Shown one piece after another: positions 38,988 through 51,189 of a stretch of 64,000 bases of DNA (the first letter of the stretch is position 1; every line of letters begins with the position of its first letter). A program made the position numbers and the translations under genes. Below the pieces are notes generated by a model. That model searched no databases and had not been told where the DNA came from. It worked only from the letters and a program-made list of their open reading frames with translations. The DNA comes from Anas platyrhynchos (lineage: Eukaryota; Chordata; Aves; Anseriformes; Anatidae), in assembly GCF_047663525.1 (NCBI RefSeq), contig NC_092621.1:8304501-8368500 (forward strand), written 5' to 3'.

Positions 38988-40958
38988 ACGAGGACCTCCC
39001 CACTAGGCAGAGCTCCGTGCGGACAGCAGAAGAGCTCAGCAGCACGGGTTTCACAACACAGGAGCCCTTTCCATTCAGGCCAGCTCTCAGCAAGGACTTC
39101 AATGGCTTTTCATTTTATGAAGGTCTAATTTTTTTTTCCCCTTTGCTGTCAAAGTGTCAATTTTTTCCACAACATGGCTGATGACTATTTTTTTTTTTTT
39201 TAAACAAAGTACAGTACCAGTGACATTCTGACAGTGTCAATACAGCCAGAGTACACCCACCTGAGCTTTTCAACATGGGAAGTTAGGGCTGTTAAGAGTC
39301 AGATTGACAGCCTTGGTAAATTCAAGTCCTCTGTACAGCACAACGAGAAGTTATTAGATACAGACAAGGCTTTCAGGTCACCCAGTCCATCTCCCATCCC
39401 ACCTTTTAATTGTCTCTCTCACCCAAGCTATAAATATCTGACTCTTCTCATCTTGTTTCCTCATTATGTCAATTCTAGCAGTCCCTGATCATTTTTATTA
39501 CTCCTCACTGAAATCCCTCCAATCTGCCAGTAAACTCTCTGGTAATGAGATCCCTGTGCTGAAGGCACTCGTGCAAATACCAGGGCACCAGAGCCACTGA
39601 CAAGGAGCCATTTCCTGTGCAATTTGGAGATGTCATCACCTCCTCACCTGCAGCTCAAAAGTCTTCTTGTCTGTTTTTGTTGCTATCAGGTATCATCACC
39701 TCCTGCTTTGTTCACTCTTCCCCCTGTGAGGTCTTCTGCTGTCTGGCTTCCCTCCTTGCCATTAAGCATGTGCCTTTCGGATTGTTTTCAAGGTGGCTGA
39801 GTTCATGGATGCAGCACCCCAAAGTTCACCCTCCATCACAAACTGAATCCCATGTGTTTTTTTTCTGCTTGGTGTTTCTACATCGCACTATTTCTTCCTC
39901 CTCAACTCTACTAGATTTAGCAGGGTCTCCTGATTTCACACCCAGACTTTCTGCTTCCAAGAAACAGCCATGATCTTAAGTGCAATGAGACCAGTACCCA
40001 GCCCAACACCTCCAAACAAGGCTCCTGAAGCGTCAAAAGGGAAATACTGTGCAGAATGTGGCCACTTTGTCACCATTCATGGCAATGGTAACTGGAATCT
40101 GCTATTCTGCTCTAGTGCAAACCCTTCAAGATGGATAGATGTTGGGGAAAGTTCAGAAACAGACATCCCCACCAAATTATCCAGGGGCTGGAAAACAGAC
40201 ATTGTGGCACCAGGCTTAAAAGACCTCAGCTTGTCAAAGAGAAGGCTGAGCAGGGAGGTTACCACCGCATAGGAGTACTTACTGTCCAGTAACAGGGGAA
40301 CTGTGACGTCTTGTTTCTATAAGCACAACTAAGTCCATCAGCTGGAAATTAGAATTAGACCAATTCAACCTCAAAATAAGGCAGCTTCATAGCAGATAAT
40401 TAAACACTGGAAGATGTTGACAAGGCGCTTTTAAAAGACAACTCTAGCTTGGGAAAGAACAAGCCTCTATGTCTGTGAATCTACCTCACCATTTCCTTCC
40501 TTACCAGCTCTAGAGGAGGAGAGGAGCTCCCACATTGCCCTTGATGCTCGTGACAATCACCACTCTGTTCAGAGAAGGGCTCCAACTGCATCATTGCTTC
40601 AAGTCTTTAAGGTAGTTGCCAATAAACAATCAGGAAAGACAACTTCTCCTGATTTTTTACATTCCATATACAGACACAAGCTCAGAAAGAATGAACTTAA
40701 TGCTCTAAGGCTGTTTAATGAATGCTACAAGTGATTTTATTTTTTTATTATTATTTTTTAATTTTGTACATATTCAGGATGATTCCTGAAGTAAGGAAAC
40801 TAGGAATTAACATCTGTTGCTGCAGCTTGTGGATTGGTTTCACTGCTGGGCATCTCTCACCTCCTATAAGATGGGGCCTTATCTGTCAGGGACATCTGAA
40901 TTTCTCCAGTTTAGCTTCCGAAGGCCGGAAATGGCCCCTCAAGCTTCAAAATATATGA

Positions 40959-41007
40959 AGTCTGAGTCATGAGAACAACTCAGACTCAGTCTGAGATGAG
41001 AACAACT
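40959..41007. repeat. Short compound direct and inverted repeat
   Basis: AGTCTGAGTCATGAGAACA at 40,959 recurs as AGTCTGAGATGAGAACA at 40,988. In addition AGTCTGAGT (40,959-40,967) is inverted as ACTCAGACT (40,978-40,986). Confidence 0.8.
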
Positions 41008-41308
41008 GGCTGATGTGAACAACACCTTACAGTTCAGAGACAAATTGCTTGTGTATATGCCCAGCACCTCACACCATGGGTGTTAATACAAGTCACAGCC
41101 CCTCAGAGATGTGGTAGTAAGTACGATTCCTGATAGTCTTCTCCAGCTGAACCCAAAGTGCCGCAGGCGGAGGCAAAGTGGCTTGCCCAAAGCTGGAAAT
41201 CAAACCCTGTTCCCCCAGGTCCCCGTCCTTTTGCTGCAGCTGGGACACACCAGCATTTCCTGTGAACCACTTTGAGAGTTGTCAAAAACCAACAGTAACT
41301 AGAACAAG

Positions 41309-41370
41309 TTTTTTTTTTTTTTTTTGTTGTTGTTGTTGTTGTTGTTGTTTTTTTCTGTTTTTTTTTTTTT
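41309..41370. repeat. T-rich tract with (GTT)n core
   Basis: About 17 T, seven to eight GTT units, T7, CTG and about 13 T. Confidence 0.9.
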
Positions 41371-42768
41371 GGTGATTTCTGTTCCAAACACCCTCCACAA
41401 GCACCGTGGTGAAAGCTCTGCTACAACCTTGCCAAAGGTTCTCCAGGTAGCCTGTTCTCTCATGGCTACATGGCACCATGCTATAGTAAAACATTTATTG
41501 TCATCATGAGCAGTTAGGACTTCAAGAGATGCAGGGAGCAGCTATGAATTGGGAAAGGCCAGAGGAGAGACACCCAGTCAGAGCAGACTTCAGTGTTTCT
41601 GCTGGTTTAAATCACCTCATTCAATATTCTGTGTTGTCTTATGTAGCAGGCAGTTATGTAAATTTATAAATCATACACTAATTAGCACACAATTTCACAA
41701 ATTTGTTAACAGTGAAAAAAGAGGTTTCTAACTAACCAGGTTGTGCTCTCTCCCCTCAGATGGTACAAATTCAAAGACTGCTTGGAGGTCGTATTTCAGA
41801 AAATCTCTGCCGCAACTTTTAGAGTTTAACCCTGGGCTCGCATGTGCTTTCAGGGGATATCTTTTGCATAGCTCAGGCTGAGTCTGTCTCAAGGCCAGCT
41901 AAGCCCCTTCCTCTCCCCTTCCTTAGCACCAGACCTCCACAGCTCAGTGGATCACTACAAATTTTGTTTTTCTTGTTTCTCCCTTATTCAAATTCTTGCT
42001 ATATCCAGTCCCATGTTCTTCCGTAATCTAAGCCCACACCATACTTCATCCCAGCAATTAAATTCAATCCATGCTTTAGTTACATCTGGATTTCAGCCTG
42101 CTACCCTCCCTGTGCTCTGGCCTCCCTGCCTAGGTACTCTGAAGGCGGGCAGATAAAGTTTTTCATTTCCTCCTTTGCCTGATTTACCAGGTATCCTTTG
42201 ACCACTAGCTTCCCAAATGCAGGAACATGGTCTGGAAAAGAAGTTGGGATCATAAGCCTCAGCTGGGAACCAGTGCTTGAAGACGTTTCTCCCTAATTGA
42301 CTTACTATATTTTAACAACTCATCTCTACCTTCAGAGCTGGCTCTGCTCCACTCAAATTACACCTTCTCTCATCCTTTCATTCAGTTCTCTCCCTTGCAT
42401 CATTGTCCTTTTTTGTCTTTACCTCCACCCTTTCTTCCTTACTTTCAAATCCCACCCTTCTGTCCCAGTGCATGGTGCTAGCTTCCCATCTCTCCTCTCT
42501 TTTGTATTCTGTTGCCCAGACTTCAAGCTGCAAAAGAGGTCTTGCTCCTCTTCACAGCAATACCCATGTCCTGAAGAGAAAGAGAGGGTTTAAAACTACT
42601 TCCTCATCTATTTTAGCAAGCTGGAGATTTAGAATACACATGATATGATGGCGTGGAAAGTGGAACATATTGTCAATGGCAATTGTTACATCTGCATCAA
42701 ACAAAAGAAACCAGAAGATAATTCAAACAAACCAAAGTCTGGAAGATTAAAACGAACCCCCCAGATAA

Positions 42769-42774
42769 TTTATT
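42769..42774 (-). terminator. Candidate distal poly(A) signal AATAAA
   Basis: TTTATT on the plus strand reads AATAAA on the minus strand, followed within 10-30 nt by GGGGGGTTCG and a T-rich stretch, which suits a GU-rich downstream element. Cleavage would fall near 42,740-42,755, about 3.2 kb beyond the stop codon at 45,953. Confidence 0.3.
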
Positions 42775-44490
42775 AGATTAAGACCTCACATACATATATA
42801 AATATATGTTCAAGATGGTACTCAGCAGTGAGACTGGAGGGACTACAAGTGGAAAGGATGTGATTGCTACAGGTCCACCGCGTGCAAGGTGCACAAAAGC
42901 AACGACTACACAAACTTGGCCAGCGCGTGTGTACGAGCCACTCAGGAAGAACACAAAGTGAAGGTACGGGTAGCAGCCTTAGCAGGAGTCATGTCACTCC
43001 ACAAAGCCTCATGTAAAACACAGCCCAATGTGTAGCTGAAGCGTATTAACTGTGAACACTCTGGACAAACAATCTGTGGCTGGACTAACTCCCCAGCGGC
43101 AGCTTCCTAATATAGGAGCTTAAACTTAAAAGGACACTGTCAAGTGATTGCTTTTGCTGGTTTAATTTTTGCATTTCCTCTACTGTTTTAGCGGATGGAA
43201 AACAATTCCCCTCCCAGTCCCAACTACTGATTTTGTCCTTTCCTATTTGACAATCATTGATTTTTTTTCTAAGGCTATAAATGTTTTAATAACTTCAACT
43301 TTGTAGTGCCTCATGGCAAAATATCTTCGCTTGCACTGACTGCTAAACACTATTCCTAATGTACTGCTGATAACTAGAGCAAGAGCCAGCATTATAAAAA
43401 ATGATTTTTCACAGGGTCTGCCAAATTAATAGCTTTTGCTTCTCGGTTCACATCTCACAGATAGTTAAAACATGCGGGTCTTCATCCATCAGATATTTCA
43501 ACTATCTTAATTGTAGAGTTCTTGGCTACATAAAGGTATGCCTCCCATGTAGCTCTGACTGATCGACAGCACCTTGAGCACAGAGCCCACAACCCTAACA
43601 GCGTCTTTTTAAAAAGAGCTACTGCCAAAATATAGATTCAAGTCAAAAGTTACCATCGGAGTTAGAATTGTTAATGGACAAAATGGATCATAAGGAATCC
43701 TAAAGCAGTTAAATATTGACACCCACGAGGAACCAAAGAACATAATGCTCCCATGCAGTGTTCTTGACTGGGTACACAAAGGCACCTTTCATGAGATATA
43801 CTTCTATTTTTTTGCTGTTTCAAAAGGTCAGTTAGCACTTATTAGAAAAGGCAATTAACGTTTCAGTCTAACTGGAAAAGAGAAGAGAAGCAATCGGACT
43901 GAAATCAGAGAACTGTTTTTTAAAAATGCTAAAAATGCAAAATAAAAATAAGAATAAAACCAACCCCCTCAAAAAATCAATCTAAAGCCTTAAGATCTAT
44001 GTGCTGGTCATCATTTTCATGGTTTTCCATGGTTTTCCTGCTGCTCCTTGTACGTTTTTATCTTCCTTCTCCACCCTTTCCTGGTCTTCCTAAGGAAGCA
44101 GACTACTTGACCAGCAGAAACATGCTGAGTGAGAAAACCTATTGCCCCAGCTGCTACACTTGGGTCAGGGCACCTGTCACATCTTTAGGGCTTTGACCAG
44201 AAATCTGTGCCTTCACAGGGTCAGGGAGCAGAACACGAGGGACACTCAACAGCAGATGGACATATTGGAAAGAACTATGATGCTTCACTGACAGCAGGAC
44301 AGACCAAGCAGGGCCGTTCCACTGCAGTCATTTTTTGGTACATTAATGTCACCTCCTTCCTGTGCACTCCTCCAAGCACCTTTCAAAACTCAGCTGGGAC
44401 ACAAGGAAAAGGTACCACCTAATTCATGGTTAAGAGCCTGAGCGGAACAGCTCAGAATAACTTAAGGTTTACCTCCCCCTTCATCCTCCA

Positions 44491-44496
44491 TTTATT
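44491..44496 (-). terminator. Candidate proximal poly(A) signal AATAAA
   Basis: AATAAA on the minus strand about 1.46 kb downstream of the stop codon. The following sequence reads ATGGAGGATGAAGGGGGAGG, which is G-rich and could act as a downstream element. It would give a shorter 3' UTR than the distal signal at 42,769; a hexamer alone is weak evidence. Confidence 0.22.
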
Positions 44497-44879
44497 TCAC
44501 TGCTCTAAAAGCAGGGTGCTGCCAGGAGGTGCATGCTGGATATTCTGCATCATGCTTACTCTCCCCCAGGAGGCACGATGTGCCTCATTGCAGTCTTGCC
44601 AGCTCCTCGCAGAGCACAGGAGTACCAAGCCTTGCACAAGAGCGAGCGTGATGGAGGCAGGCAGCAGCGATACCCCAAGGATCAGACCAGCAACTTGCTG
44701 CCATTAAGATAAGCACGTTTGCCTAAAGAGACCAGCAAAAAAGCTGCACTGGCCCACCAATTGGCGTTTGGGAGCAAATGGCCTAGAACTTGCCCGTACT
44801 GGCTCAATTCTACCTTTCCCTCGCTGCAATTTTACTGTGCAAAATGAGTATTTTAGCCTCATATTTCTAGGAACACATG

Positions 44880-45140
44880 CCGGTGGCTACTGTTACAATA
44901 AAATATGAACACTGCATTGTGGAGAAAATGACCATTAATCCTGTAATCTGCAGTCATTTTTACCAATTCTGCACATTTCTTTAAATAACCAAGTACATGC
45001 AGTAGATGGAAGTGCATTTAAATAAACTGAAATAGATACAGCATGAATAATTAAAGCCGGCAGGGAAATGTGCATTGCGAGCCGCTGGTGGAAATAATTA
45101 CTGATTTGTCTTATTTACAATGGAGCCTGGATACCAGATC
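44880..45140. promoter_or_regulatory. Candidate conserved non-coding stretch within the presumed 3' UTR
   Basis: ACCATTAATCCTGTAATCTG, TGCATTTAAATAAACTG, GCATGAATAATTAAAGCCGG, AAATGTGCATTGCGAGCCGC and GTGGAAATAATTACTG. TAATCC and TAATTA cores with retained CpGs suggest constraint. It may act as DNA element or as 3' UTR sequence. Confidence 0.22.
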
Positions 45141-45952
45141 AAAATAGTGCAAGTTAGTGAAAATGTCTTAAGACTGTTCTTATACTACCACAACTATATA
45201 TTTCATCTTGAAAAGTACATCACATAGGTTTTGGACCACTACAACATCTGACTGTGTTCTGCTATTCCAGGGTTAGGTCTCCCAGTGCATAAACTATGTC
45301 AAATAGCACTGATTTAAGGAGGAATATATTTCACATGGATGCCTAGTACATCAATCTGCAACATCATCTATTAATGTTATTAGACACTGTATAGTTGAGC
45401 TTATGATATTATCCCCTAAAAACTCAGCATGTTTAACATTGGAATGCTGAAGGAAAAGGTAGATCATAAAATCACTGAAAAAAGTAGTAAAGTGCTTGTA
45501 CCTTTATAATATGCCAGGCTTTAAACAGACTTGTTTAATTAGAAAATAATCTACTTTGAACGTTATGGTTCTTGAATGTTAGGCAGTTCTTGCAAACTGC
45601 TTTAGAGCTAAAAATCAATAATGAAATATACTTCTGATATGAGACTGGCAAAACTGTGACTTCAATCTATTAGAAAATGTTGTAGATGAAAAAAAAATCT
45701 GCTTTAGAATGATTACTTGGCACATGAAAGGTTTAGAAAAAAAGTTAACGCTTTCTGATTGGTCTATCCCACAAACATTCTTGCACCATGATTACTAAAA
45801 CCAAAACGAAACTGGATGCTAATTAACTGTTAGAAGAGGGAAGACAATCAGTTGTCACTCAAATAATTTAAAAATGGTACTTTAACACAAACAAATCAGA
45901 AAGAAAAAGTTCCTGAAAATTCTACAGAAGGGCTGTAGAATAAAGAGCAGTG

Positions 45953-46166
45953 TCAAATGAAGAAAATCTCCTCGAGCAGCCGGCTCTCCTCTATCTCATC
46001 TGCTCTGCTTCTGGAACTGCGAGGGGTCTGGTACCAAGATGACGGCCTGCGGCTCATATGACGAGGTGTGTGCATGTTGTTCCCCTCATATAATTCTCTG
46101 TAGTGGTGTCCTGGGGCAGATATGGGACTCATAGCTTCAACCAGATCCAGAAGAGAGGCTTCATAC
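45953..46166 (-). CDS. Terminal coding exon of an unidentified minus-strand gene (C-terminal 70 residues)
   Basis: The minus strand reads open from a 3' splice site (TTTCTGTAG, exon starting at 46,166) to a TGA stop at 45,953-45,955. The exon is 214 nt: one base completing a split codon, 70 codons and the stop. The peptide begins YEASLLDLVEAMSPIS, has a basic Ser/Arg-rich middle (MSRRPSSWYQTPRSSRSR) and ends acidic then hydrophobic (EESRLLEEIFFI). RRPSS fits a basophilic-kinase consensus, so a phosphorylated cytoplasmic tail is possible but unproven. No membrane segment, signal peptide or recognisable domain is visible. About six CpGs fall within roughly 110 bp in otherwise CpG-poor DNA, which favours conserved coding sequence over chance. 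The frame also stays open upstream into the intron, so the open frame alone is weak evidence; the branch point and splice site carry the call. Earlier exons must lie in the long intron to the right or beyond the window. I do not recognise the family. Confidence 0.55.
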
Positions 46167-46206
46167 CTACAGAAACATACCAAGAAAATGGGAGCTCTGT
46201 TAAGCA
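46167..46206 (-). other. 3' splice site and branch point of the terminal exon
   Basis: On the minus strand the sequence runs TGCTTAAC, about 27 intervening bases, then TTTCTGTAG immediately before the exon. CTTAAC fits the vertebrate branch-point consensus and lies about 34-35 nt upstream of the AG, the usual distance. The tract between is only moderately pyrimidine-rich (CCCATTTTCTTGGTATGTTTCTG). The exon starts at the third base of a codon, so the preceding exon must end two bases into a codon. Confidence 0.5.
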
Positions 46207-46904
46207 TCACACAAGGAATCAAATCCAATCCTTCCACCTGCTTAATCCAGACTAGACCTAGGCTTGTCTAATGGGGGCCATCAGTCCAGAATGAATTTTG
46301 TTATATGAGTTCCTATGAGGAATACCAGCACAGAGGTGGTGAGAAAGAGACAAGCAAAGCATGGGTGCTTGGGTTATTTTAAGCCATTTCATCAGCTTTT
46401 CCATTTGATGTGTGTAATGTCTTAGTCACACTCCGGAGATTGAGGACAGGATTCAGAGATATAACAGACAAATACACAGAACAGGTACAAGACAGACCCA
46501 CACAGGTAATGGCAAAGTGACTTATACACATGCTGCACTTTTTTGAATAGACCTCTACACTTGATTTAGTTTCCCGGGGATTTGAAAACAGCAGGAGACT
46601 TTATTATTATTGCCACAAACTACACGTGCTTCCTGTAAATCTCTATGCACTATATGGAGTCTGCCTGGTGGAAGCACTGAAGGAATATAATCTAAGCAAG
46701 GCAATACAAAATCAACACTTCAGGCACCACGAGAGAAGGCAAAGGTGCTAGACATTACTCAGGCTGTCCTTTAAGTGTGAGTACAGATGTGGGGGAAGGT
46801 TGCAGGCCAGTGTTAGCTAGTAACGCACGCTGAATAATGGCAGGTACTTTAGACAGAGACTTCCTATTAATATTCACACAAGACAAGACCTGATCCAAAT
46901 ACCA

Positions 46905-47105
46905 GCACAGGATTGATCATTACAATACATTTTCTCCTGTCCAATTTTAAATGTCTTAAACAATGCCGGTTCCCTGCATCCCTAGGGAGGCTGTTCTCTA
47001 ATCTAAGAGATATGACTCCAGAGTTTTACCTAAAAGTCCCCTTCATTCCATTTTGTTGTTAACACCAGCCTGCCTAACATTCCCAGTGCTAAAATAATTC
47101 AGGCA
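46905..47105 (-). mobile_element. Old CR1-type LINE remnant
   Basis: The plus strand reads like the reverse complement of an older CR1 3' region: GGATTGATCATTACAATACA, TTAAATGTCTTAAACAATGC, CCTAGGGAGGCTGTTCTCTA, ATCTAAGAGATATGACTCC and TTTTACCTAAAAGTCCCCTT. The order matches the old-CR1 pattern of a 'flow through' from poly-conserved TGTCTTAAAC to GGGGAGGCTATTCCAC. Divergence is high and the ends are approximate. Confidence 0.6.
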
Positions 47106-50100
47106 CTCAATAACTTAACCTGCAGAGAAACATTATTCACAGCACCCAACTAAGATATCAGTGTGGCTGGTTAGTTTCCATAAGGTCCCTGCCACTTCAG
47201 AAGAAAGAGTTCATCCACAGAGTGAGGAAACATCTCAAGCTGTTTCCTGCAATGAGTCATGGTGGAAAAGCCTTGGGTTTTCCATTTGAGACAGGGGCAG
47301 CCTAGGAAGACTACGCAACCAGATCATCCAGTTGGAACAAGTTCCTAAACTCAGATAGGATGAAAATCTTCAGTGCAAATACTCACAATAGTTTATTGAT
47401 GTGAAAGATTAGCAGGGACCAATGGTTTTCCCAGAGGCAGACCACCACTTGTAATGTCCAGTCTCCTCATGCAGCAGCAAGAGTTAAAGCAACTTTCCTC
47501 CCTAAACCAGCAAAGCCATGCAAAATATCCTTCATTAGCTCCAGTGGCGAGTGTTATGTCCCAGCAGTTGTCAGAAGACTGACTGTGACAAGCTAACTTG
47601 TAGCCATGTCCAAGAAATGCTGAAATACTTCCTCAGCTCATGTGAGTTAACTGGGGCACTGTTGGGTTAATACTGATATTAATGGCAATCTTAGTTATGC
47701 TACTATTGCTCCAAAAGCCAACTCTTTAATTTCCTTTAATTTTCATTGTTCCTTCCAATTTGATGGTAGCCATCATTCCTAACACAGCCTGACTTAATGC
47801 AACCACGTCTCAGCACTCTCTCCTCTATCTGACTATCTGTATTAATTTCCTTCTGATATACTAGCTTGCATTTCATCTGATCAGAAACGTATTTTGCCAG
47901 ATTTTTTCACATTTTGCATGTATCTACATGTCTTTCTATTATGTCTGTTCAAAATTACCTCTAATAGCCAGAAATGAGTGACTCAACCCCCCAAAACAGA
48001 GCTTTGGTTTTGTTCCAAATGGACTGTGTAAATGTCTAACCCTACCCAAATGTGATGTCTTACAGTTACTCTAACCAAAAACTTCAGAAGGACATAGGTA
48101 GCCATGCAAGCCACTATAAATGGGCCTGTGGTTTGTATTAGCATTCAGAAAGTACCTTCTAAAAACCCGGGCTCCTTAAAAACATCTCCAATGTAAAATG
48201 GAATAAGCTATACTGCTAGTGAGAACATAGCTATATTAGACTTTTCACATAGGGAAAGTTTTAGACTAGACTCTGTACAGATATACACAGATGCTTTGAA
48301 CCCCAAAGAAAACCAGTTAACACATACACTGGTTTCATTAGCCACACCTAAAAACTTCTTTTTAGATTAATCTAGTCTAGCATACAAATGCTTATCTCCT
48401 CTGACTGTAGTGCTATCATAAAATTTCAATTTCTCCAGCAGCCACATTCAATCACAGATTAGGCAGGGGGAAACCAAACCAGCCAGTGCATTTATAGCAA
48501 ACATGCAGGCCCTGGATTTCAGCAGTACCTTGGAGTTTATTTCTTCTGCAAGTTTATCTAAGTTTTACAGCATTTCTGCTATCAGGAAGGCTAAATGATT
48601 TGGCAGATTACAAGAGCAGCAAATAGCAAAGATTATGTAAAAGACCAGGTGTTGTAAATCAGTCTATTTGACACCACAGTTATATATGCAATAAAGTGAA
48701 TGAACTCTGCTAACAGAGCGCTATCTGATAAAGAGAATGCTCCTTGCAGGTATTTAGTGTTTAATCCCATGATAATGGTTTGCCCTGGTTTGTCTAGGCA
48801 ACATCAGACAGCATCTGGCTGGAGGCAACTGAGTAGACCTTGAATGGTTTGAAGCCTGCAAAGACAATTTTCTCACTATTTATTTGTATCTGAATATTTA
48901 AAGAGACACAGAATGCTCAAAGCCCAAAATGAAACTCTCTAAAAACAGCACATGTATTTCTTCCATGATCTGCCTAAATGTGTAAGCAAAACCAGATTAT
49001 TGAGATCACACTTTATGGCTTCAGTGAAGTCAAAGCTGCAGCATCAGGCACCCAAAAGTCAGAACGTTTCAAACATGAAAACTGATCTGGCAAACTTGGC
49101 TTGTGAATAAAGAATGCTCTTTTAATGGAAATTAACAGTCAAGAGAAAGAGAGGCCCTTGCTCATGCTTCCCCAGGAGAAAAAATTCCCAAATTTGCATC
49201 AGTGCTAGATGCTTACATACATTTTCTTTTATGTCTTTTGTCCTTTCAACAGAAGGGAAATGAGGTAGACAACTGTCCCCTTAAAGCTGGTGACAATTCA
49301 GTCTGTCTTCACCTTTTAGCAACAGCTGCCAGTATGCTGGGAAGTCACCTACAGAACAGACTGGAGAACAATCTATTTTCTAAGCCCAGTCTTGACATTT
49401 CCACCATTTATATTTTTTTCCTCTGACTTTCTTGAGCTTGAAAGTCTGCATGTTTTTCCATGGGAGAAGAAAGTTTGTGCAGGCAACTCTACAAGCTTGG
49501 ATTAGAAGTTATTTAGATAGCTATTCTTCGGTGAAAGTAGTCTTACCATAAGGTCTCCATAAATTCCATTAGGATAGGAGACACAAAGAATTGGCATATA
49601 AAGCATAAGGAAGGCAGGGCCACAAACAAGAGAGTGTTGAGAGAACAGACCAAGGTAAGCACACCAAAGCTCTTCTTTCGACAAAGAAATTTGACCTTTG
49701 TTTTTAATGTACTACGTAAATCTCCAAATATGGCTCAACAGAAAGCATCATGGAGATGCCCAAACTATCTGAGAGCTACCACAGGGATCAAACCTCTGTA
49801 GCTGTGTCAGTGTAGAACTGCGACCTCAGTGGCTAAATCCATCCTGGTCAGGCATTGCACCATGCTGTGACAGTATTCTCCTAATCTCCTGTGTACTATC
49901 AACACAGGTTGCTGGAAATTTGGCTCGTCAGACACTAAAGTGTGGAAATTTTATTACAAACTTTCAGCATTGGCTCCTAATTAAATAAGTATCTAGTAGA
50001 GTTTATAAACTCTTAATGTAAAAAACAGTTTTAGCCCATCTCTAAAGTAACAGAAAACATCATAAAGCATTACGCTTTATACCAGCTCGTTAAAAGTTCA

Positions 50101-51189
50101 CATTTTAAAGAAGGAAACAGTACAAAATTGAGCACAGGTTGGCACAGAGTCAAACCTTTCGTTCCACAGTATTTCTGTTTCATCGCCTGTGCAGCAGAAT
50201 ACAACGCTCTGAACATCTACAGGTGCATCTTACCTTGCGATATATTTCAAAATTGAATGGGAAGGAAAGCGCTTGCATTTTTATGACAAACACGCAAATG
50301 TGGCTGTTGCTCTGGGAACCATAAGACCACTTATTCCCAGGGTGGTTGCTGAGAAATCACCTGAAACCACTTGGTATTCTGTCTAATAAAACCTGCTGAA
50401 AAATCAGAGTTCAGACAGTCCCACAATGTACAGTACCGAAAAAATGGTCAGGTTACACAAAAGTGATGCACAGAACTCATTACTGCGCAGGATATTAGAG
50501 AAAACAGTGCTCTTGAAGGTAACCACAGAGGATCCTCACATCAATCAGCTGAACAGCAATGTTTGTTTATTTATTCGTTTAGACATTTGGGATATGTCAT
50601 TAAATTTTTAATGTTTGTCTATTTCCCATTGCTGGTAAAATATATTATATTTCTTATACGGTGTTCAATTTTTAAACTATGCTATTGTATTTTTACATTG
50701 TGCAGTCCCATTTAACTAATAATATCATTTGCTCCTTCTTGAAAAAACAGCGCAACACCAAACAAGTTTGATATTTGGAGAAGCAGAAATTTCCCCATGA
50801 GGCAAAATAACTAAACTTATTAGAGCCATAAATACTCTGGCAGTGAGATATATGTATATTTCTTTAAACAAGCACTGTCAGATATTATTTGATCACTATG
50901 TTCAGAGATATCTTTTCATTTACAGTCTCTGAAAATTTATTCTTCAACCATAAATGTGTACAAAACACAGAATGTCTCTTCTGCAAGGTGATGGCATTTC
51001 AACAAAGCATACTGGCAATAAGGTTTTGGAGATTAGTAGCTATATAGGCTTACTTTATTTAACTGTATATACCAGAGGAAATAAAAAGGTTTATTTTTAT
51101 ACTACTGCTTATATTTTCAACATAAAGTTCAAAGTGATTTACTAATGTTACATGAATTGCCTTTGAATTACGGTACAGTATTGTGCCCA

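Larger units (their letters stand above)
30786..42744. other. Intergenic DNA with no supported gene
   Basis: Mixed composition: GC-richer at 34,780-36,900 and 38,500-39,100, AT-rich at 33,200-34,700 and 37,950-38,300. The frames at 35,480-36,061 (minus) and 38,613-39,128 (plus) lie in the GC-richer parts, where stops are rarer, and show no domain. No CR1 copy is clear in these 12 kb. It contains simple repeats and small tandem duplications listed separately. Confidence 0.55.
42745..45952 (-). other. Candidate long 3' UTR of the unidentified gene
   Basis: Downstream of the stop codon on the minus strand lies about 3.2 kb with no continuing reading frame and no CR1 copy, in contrast to the CR1-bearing intron on the other side of the exon. 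Much of it (43,100-43,900 and 44,880-45,950) is AT-rich and looks like unique, slowly diverging DNA. AATAAA occurs on the minus strand at 44,491-44,496 and 42,769-42,774. The stretch 43,990-44,710 is more GC-rich and could lie beyond a proximal poly(A) site. The true extent is inferred from signals only; RNA-seq would settle it. Confidence 0.35.

Noticed and set aside
38613-39128. 171-codon plus-strand frame
   Set aside because: Contains the 18-bp tandem duplication and low-complexity sequence. The overlapping frame in another phase is nearly as long, which indicates low stop density rather than coding.
41160-41225. GGCTTGCCCAAAGCTGGAAA, resembling the MIR core (CTTGCCCAAGGTCACACAGC)
   Set aside because: Only one short block matches and the second MIR landmark is not evident, so the call is not supportable.
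49502-49684. Hydrophobic 60-codon minus-strand frame with a fair donor (ATG|GTAAGA)
   Set aside because: Ends in phase 0, so it cannot join directly to the terminal exon, and has no convincing acceptor. The hydrophobicity is that of T-rich DNA read in frame.
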